Assembly (NCBI GenBank): GCA_017993835.1
Contig: JAGOLX010000004.1
Location: 62,001-126,000, forward strand
Direction of reading: 5' to 3'
Origin: Phycisphaerae bacterium
Lineage (GTDB): Bacteria; Planctomycetota; Phycisphaerae; Sedimentisphaerales; Anaerobacaceae
Length of the DNA: 64,000 nucleotides
Every line of letters starts with the position of its first letter. The first letter of the stretch is position 1. This document shows positions 58,305 to 64,000 of this stretch, in pieces. Both the position numbers and the translations under genes were made by a program. The notes under the pieces are model-generated. The model saw nothing but the letters and a program-made list of their open reading frames with translations. It was not told the origin of the DNA and did not search any database.

Positions 58305-58429
58305 GTCATCACTCCTCCGGATCCGATCACGCGTATGAAGATCGTGATTCATTTAACCAGTTTATCTTCTGAACACGGCCTTCGTCAAGACCCAAGGCGA
58401 AGATGGCCCGGCCTCCGGCCCCCGGCCCC

Positions 58430-58625
58430 GGGTGCATGGCCGCATCTGCGCGCGTACAATACGCGTTCATGGAAACCCCGGAATGTCATTCCCGCAGAAG
58501 CGGGAATCCACTCCCTGGGACACGTCGCACGCCACGATTCCTGGATTCCTGCTTGACGCAGGAATGACAGAGTCGCGGCAACGTCTCGTCACTCTGCGGG
58601 AGGTCGCAACTGCGGTCATGCACCC
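58430..58625. repeat. MITE-like palindromic element, copy 4 (reference copy)
   Basis: A complete 196-bp element. The ends GGGTGCATGGCCGCATCTGC and the inverse of GGGTGCATGACCGCAGTTGC are terminal inverted repeats (18 of 21 positions identical). Both core hairpins are present, TCATTCCCGCAGAAGCGGGAA and TCCTGCTTGACGCAGGAATGA. A perfect 9-bp target duplication CCCGGCCCC flanks it at 58421-58429 and 58626-58634. There is no coding capacity, so it must be moved by a transposase elsewhere. It lies 28 bases before the mutS -35. Confidence 0.93.
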
Positions 58626-58653
58626 CCCGGCCCCTCGACCTTGGGCGAGGCGA

Positions 58654-58681
58654 TTGAGAAACCATCCCGGACGGGTATAAT
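58654..58681 (+). promoter_or_regulatory. Promoter of mutS, apparently leaderless
   Basis: TTGAGA (58654-58659), a 16-base spacer and TATAAT (58676-58681). The ATG at 58690 is 8 bases beyond the -10, and no Shine-Dalgarno is present, so the mRNA probably starts at or within two bases of the start codon. Confidence 0.65.
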
Positions 58682-58689
58682 CGGGCCGT

Positions 58690-61320
<2,631 letters not shown>

Positions 61321-61406
61321 TCTCCACAGTAGGCAGACAAGGGACACGTTGGTTTCACAGCACACCAGAACCGCTGTTGTCGGGGTACGTACCCGGGTAC
61401 TGTGTG

Positions 61407-62219
61407 TCAGACAATTCTCACCAGGGCCAAGATCTCTGTTTCGCTCCGGATGAGGGAAACCAGCTTGTCTTCCAGATGCGGTGTCTGTTCATGAATGGCT
61501 CTAAGCAATGTTGTTCTCGCCCTTATCAGTTCCGTTTGCGCATTTGCCAAACAAGTACACGGGGTCGAGTATCGATACTCGAAATGCGTCCAGCGGAGAC
61601 ACTCAATTGTATTCTTTCGAACGAGCTTCTTCAGCTTGCCCCACGCCTCCAATTCCCCCGTCAGGTAGTCAATCCGCTTGAGCATATCAGAGAGATCCGC
61701 AGGTTTGCCCTGTACACGATTCCTCTCCGAAACGGCGGTGTGAGTCGCGAGACAAAGGGGAATGGAGGGCTCCATCATTTGTTCGAATGACACGGAGTCC
61801 GGGTTTAACATGATGATCACAAGATCTTCCGGGGCAAGATGAAATGCACGCGTGATCTTGGAGCGGTTCTCGATCATTTCGACGAGAACAGGTGCAAAGA
61901 TCTCCACGCGAAGAGAGGTCTCTCGCTCTTTGGCGGCAGCCGTGTGCTGCAGACACTGAGGATCACCGCGCACTTTGAAGAATGACCAGTCGTTAAACAC
62001 TTTCAGGTCATTACTGCATGTTGGGCAGCTTGTGTACACTCTCTTCTTGTTGCGCCGCTCCTCCAATAGAGTCTCGTATTCGGCTGGTGTCTTGCAGACA
62101 GCCTTGTCTTCTTCACTCCTCGGCTTGCGCACCCTGAATGGCTCCCACCCATCAACCTTGAAGAGCTTGCTTATAGGCGACTTCCCGACCCCAGCATGTC
62201 CAACTATGCACACTCTCAT
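61407..62219 (-). CDS. Orphan P-loop NTPase-like protein
   Basis: A 270-residue protein that I do not recognise. MRVCIVGHAGVGKSPISKLF begins with a Walker A (G-H-A-G-V-G-K-S), so it should bind nucleotide. CPTC near residue 65 could bind metal. The rest is mainly alpha-helical: LVEMIENRSKITRAFHLAPEDLVIIMLNPDSVSFEQMMEPSIPLCLATHTAVSERNRVQG. The AAAGGAG site sets ATG 62219. Base composition is clearly lower in GC than flanking genes and codon use differs, so it was probably acquired by transfer. It lies beside a broken nucleotidyltransferase. A role in conflict or defence is only a guess. Confidence 0.7.
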   Translation of the reverse strand: MRVCIVGHAGVGKSPISKLFKVDGWEPFRVRKPRSEEDKAVCKTPAEYETLLEERRNKKRVYTSCPTCSNDLKVFNDWSFFKVRGDPQCLQHTAAAKERETSLRVEIFAPVLVEMIENRSKITRAFHLAPEDLVIIMLNPDSVSFEQMMEPSIPLCLATHTAVSERNRVQGKPADLSDMLKRIDYLTGELEAWGKLKKLVRKNTIECLRWTHFEYRYSTPCTCLANAQTELIRARTTLLRAIHEQTPHLEDKLVSLIRSETEILALVRIV

Positions 62220-62311
62220 CTTTGTGTCTCCTTTGCCGTCTGTGCGAAATAACTGGTATTGCCGAAATGGCTCTACGCCCATTGCCACTCATGGGAGACT
62301 TTGCTGACACC

Positions 62312-62654
62312 TCATTCGTCTTGAATCAGATACGATGTCCTCCAACGTAATTCAGATATATACTGCGTCTCTGCCTGGGTCACTACTCTGTCTCGGAAGT
62401 AGCGACTCAGGTCCTGGGGCGTTCGCAGATCCACCTTGCGGTTGTCGAACAGGGTGGACAACTCCTCCTCCATATCGAACAGTCGAAAGAACCCCGGGGA
62501 CATGATCCGGCTCGAAGTCCACGAGGATATCGACATCGCTGTCCGGCCCGAAATCGTCCCGCAGGGCGGAGCCGAAAACCGCCAGCCGGGTGATGTGGCA
62601 CCGCCGACAGAAATCAGCGATCTTGTCTTGGTCTACGGCAAGTTCCCCGTTCAT
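62312..62654 (-). pseudogene. Frameshifted MntA-type minimal nucleotidyltransferase
   Basis: The first frame (62654 downward) reads [54 protein letters not shown], a minimal nucleotidyltransferase with GSALRDDF and [10 protein letters not shown]. The second frame continues [45 protein letters not shown], the normal second half. The join is a single-base shift at the CCCCGGGG run (62492-62499). A sequencing error in that homopolymer cannot be excluded. The usual HEPN toxin partner is not found. Confidence 0.85.
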
Positions 62655-62729
62655 AGACGTACCTCAAAAGGGATCGTACATCCTGAGACGACCGCGGTCA
62701 AGGTTATCCCGTTCGGGTCTCAGGCCGGA

Positions 62730-63082
62730 GGGTACATGACCGTAGTTGCGACCTGCAGCAGCGTGACGAAACGTTGCCCCGACTCTGTCATTCCTGCCAC
62801 ACCTGCCCTCGACCCGATCGGGGGGCAAGCAGGAATCCAGGAACCGTGGCATGCGACATGTCCCAGGAAATGGATTCCCGCCTCCTCTGGAAATAGACGG
62901 ACGGACGATAGAACAAAACGCGCCAAGTCGTGTACTGGACAAGACTTGTGTGCGACGTGGCGAAGCGGCACCATTTCCATCCCCTTCGGGTGGGCCAAAG
63001 GACCATGAACGGCTTCGCGGGAATGACATTCCAGGGTTTCCACAAACCACTATTGCACGCGTGCAACCACGGTCATACGCCT
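62730..63082. repeat. MITE-like palindromic element, copy 5 (expanded)
   Basis: About 353 bp, inverse orientation. Ends GGGTACATGACCGTAGTTGC and inverse of AGGCGTATGACCGTGGTTGC. A 9-bp target duplication with one mismatch flanks it (CAGGCCGGA 62721-62729, CAGGCCAGA 63083-63091). Both core hairpin loops are enlarged: one at 62791-62822, the other by about 135 bases (62881-63015), so a second sequence was inserted into the stem. Ends directly at the cobB stop codon. Confidence 0.85.
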
Positions 63083-63091
63083 CAGGCCAGA

Positions 63092-63820
63092 CTACCCCAA
63101 CAACACCGGGAGCAGCTCTTCCGCCGGACCGAGGTGGATTTCGTCGAAGATGTAGGCCGCCTGTTCGGGCATTTCCAGGTTGACGAGGATTGCCTTCGCT
63201 CCTCGGTCCTTGGCCGTGAAGACGAAGTCACAGGCCGGATGGACCGTGCAGGAGGTCCCCACCGCCAGGAAGAGGTCACACGCATCGACAGCCGCATCGC
63301 AGGCACGGTAGGCATCCCGGGGCAGCATCTCCTCGAAGAGCACAACGTCGGGGCGCAGGACGGCGCCGCACCTCTCACAATGGGGGACTTCCGTCTCGTA
63401 GAGGTCCCAGTCCTCGAAGGGCTTCAGAGTGCATCGCGGATTTGTGCAGCGGGTGTGACTCAATCGGCCGTGCAGTTCGATCACGCCGGGACTTCCCGCC
63501 CTTTGGTGCAGGCCGTCGATGTTCTGAGTCACCAGAGTCAGGGACTGTGCGACGGTCAGCTTGTTTTGGAGATCGGCGATGGTCTGATGGGCCGGATTGG
63601 GCTTGGCGGTCTTCGCGGCTCGTCGCATGAAGCTGATGAGTCGCCAGACGCGCAGGGGGTCGGCATGCAGGGCGGTCGCCGTCGCGCAGGCTTCCGCGTC
63701 GAACTGCTTCCACAGGCCGCCGTGGCCGCGGAACGTGTCGAGCCCAGACGCGGCGGAAACCCCCGCCCCCGTGAGGATTACAATCCGCTTGTATGCAGCA
63801 ACATCGATTTGGCTAGCCAT
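63092..63820 (-). CDS. cobB: NAD-dependent protein deacylase (sirtuin)
   Basis: A 242-residue class sirtuin that removes acyl groups from lysine using NAD. NAD-binding: VILTGAGVSAASGLDTFRG. Catalytic block: TLVTQNIDGLHQRAGSPGVIELHG (catalytic His in ELHG). Zn site: CTNPRC and CERCG. The following motif reads RPDVVLFEEMLP, where most sirtuins have F-G-E; here Gly is Glu. GTSCTVHPACDFV completes the cofactor pocket. ATG 63820 follows a -10 box by 8 bases with no ribosome site (leaderless). Convergent with MITE copy 5 at its 3' end. Confidence 0.95.
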   Translation of the reverse strand: MASQIDVAAYKRIVILTGAGVSAASGLDTFRGHGGLWKQFDAEACATATALHADPLRVWRLISFMRRAAKTAKPNPAHQTIADLQNKLTVAQSLTLVTQNIDGLHQRAGSPGVIELHGRLSHTRCTNPRCTLKPFEDWDLYETEVPHCERCGAVLRPDVVLFEEMLPRDAYRACDAAVDACDLFLAVGTSCTVHPACDFVFTAKDRGAKAILVNLEMPEQAAYIFDEIHLGPAEELLPVLLG

Positions 63821-63828
63821 CAAGGGAG

Positions 63829-63857
63829 ATCGTATGCTCGGCAGCCCGTCGGGTCAA
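63829..63857 (-). promoter_or_regulatory. Promoter of cobB, apparently leaderless
   Basis: Minus strand: TTGACC (63857-63852), a 17-base spacer and TACGAT (63834-63829). The ATG at 63820 is 8 bases beyond the -10 and lacks a Shine-Dalgarno. Confidence 0.6.
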
Positions 63858-64000
63858 TGTGATCCCTGCAAATCGGGAGTCAGACTCCGGAAATACAAGG
63901 ATGATCGGCGGCCCGATACTGAGGGAGGTGAGGCAGGGGTTCGCAGACGGTCTGCGTGAGGGCAAGAAAACCGTTGCATGAAAGCCGCAATGTGGGCTTA

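Noticed and set aside
63824-64000. Possible gene or intron at the window end
   Set aside because: Apart from the cobB promoter and a short CGCAGA/TCTGCG palindrome, nothing supports a feature in the sequence available.

Overview
The window is a high-GC, densely coded bacterial chromosome segment with no phage, plasmid, IS or CRISPR. The gene set suggests a Planctomycetota bacterium, probably near the Phycisphaerae. The clues are TAT-exported Gfo/Idh/MocA proteins, several DUF1080 (3-keto-disaccharide hydrolase) lipoproteins, a sulfatase, a GH172 enzyme, DUF4838, a secreted sialidase, an ECF sigma factor paired with a very large membrane protein, and interspersed palindromic repeats. The taxonomy is inference from gene content; there is no rRNA here.

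Layout. 0.2-3.2 kb: universal stress protein, DUF1080 lipoprotein, membrane protein, hemB. 3.3-10.4 kb (minus): sialidase, ahbC, a hemC-cobA-hemD triple fusion and hemA. 10.5-12.4 kb (plus): resB/ccsA cytochrome c assembly, divergent from hemA. 12.4-18.2 kb: sulfatase, DUF4838 protein, a FetAB-like ABC exporter, DUF1080. 18.3-22.4 kb (minus): GH172, ahbD and an ahbA-ahbB fusion. 22.6-25.6 kb: ECF sigma module. 25.7-35.8 kb: aspartokinase, PAP2, two Gfo/Idh/MocA proteins, a stand-alone GMP synthase ATP-pyrophosphatase subunit, a nucleoside hydrolase and a ferritin-VIT1 iron protein. 35.9-44.4 kb (minus): a cysteine/Fe-S locus of Rrf2 regulator, cysK, cysE, nadA, nifU, nifS and a four-domain CoADR-rhodanese-TusA-DsrE protein. 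44.7-53.3 kb: xthA, secreted protein, tRNA-Gln, bioY, small lipoprotein plus DUF4097 protein, hydrolase, ispG, yacL-like PIN-TRAM. 53.7-64 kb: rpsA, ispH, two DUF1080 proteins, mutS, a lower-GC patch with an orphan P-loop protein and a frameshifted nucleotidyltransferase, and a sirtuin.

How it works together. HemA, HemB, HemC/CobA/HemD, AhbA/B, AhbC and AhbD outline the siroheme-dependent (alternative) heme pathway within about 20 kb, next to the genes that attach heme to c-type cytochromes. HemL and the precorrin-2 dehydrogenase/ferrochelatase are not in the window. AhbC and AhbD are radical SAM Fe-S enzymes, so the cysteine/Fe-S locus, the FetAB-like exporter and the ferritin-VIT1 protein fit an iron/Fe-S economy theme.

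Most unusual features: (1) a 174-bp element bounded by a perfect 26-bp inverted repeat, with two internal hairpins, inserted in frame (58 codons) inside ahbC; (2) a roughly 192-196 bp MITE-like family with terminal inverted repeats and, in the best copies, 9-bp target duplications, three copies of which lie just upstream of promoters; (3) apparent leaderless promoters at ispG, mutS and cobB; (4) several multi-enzyme fusions.
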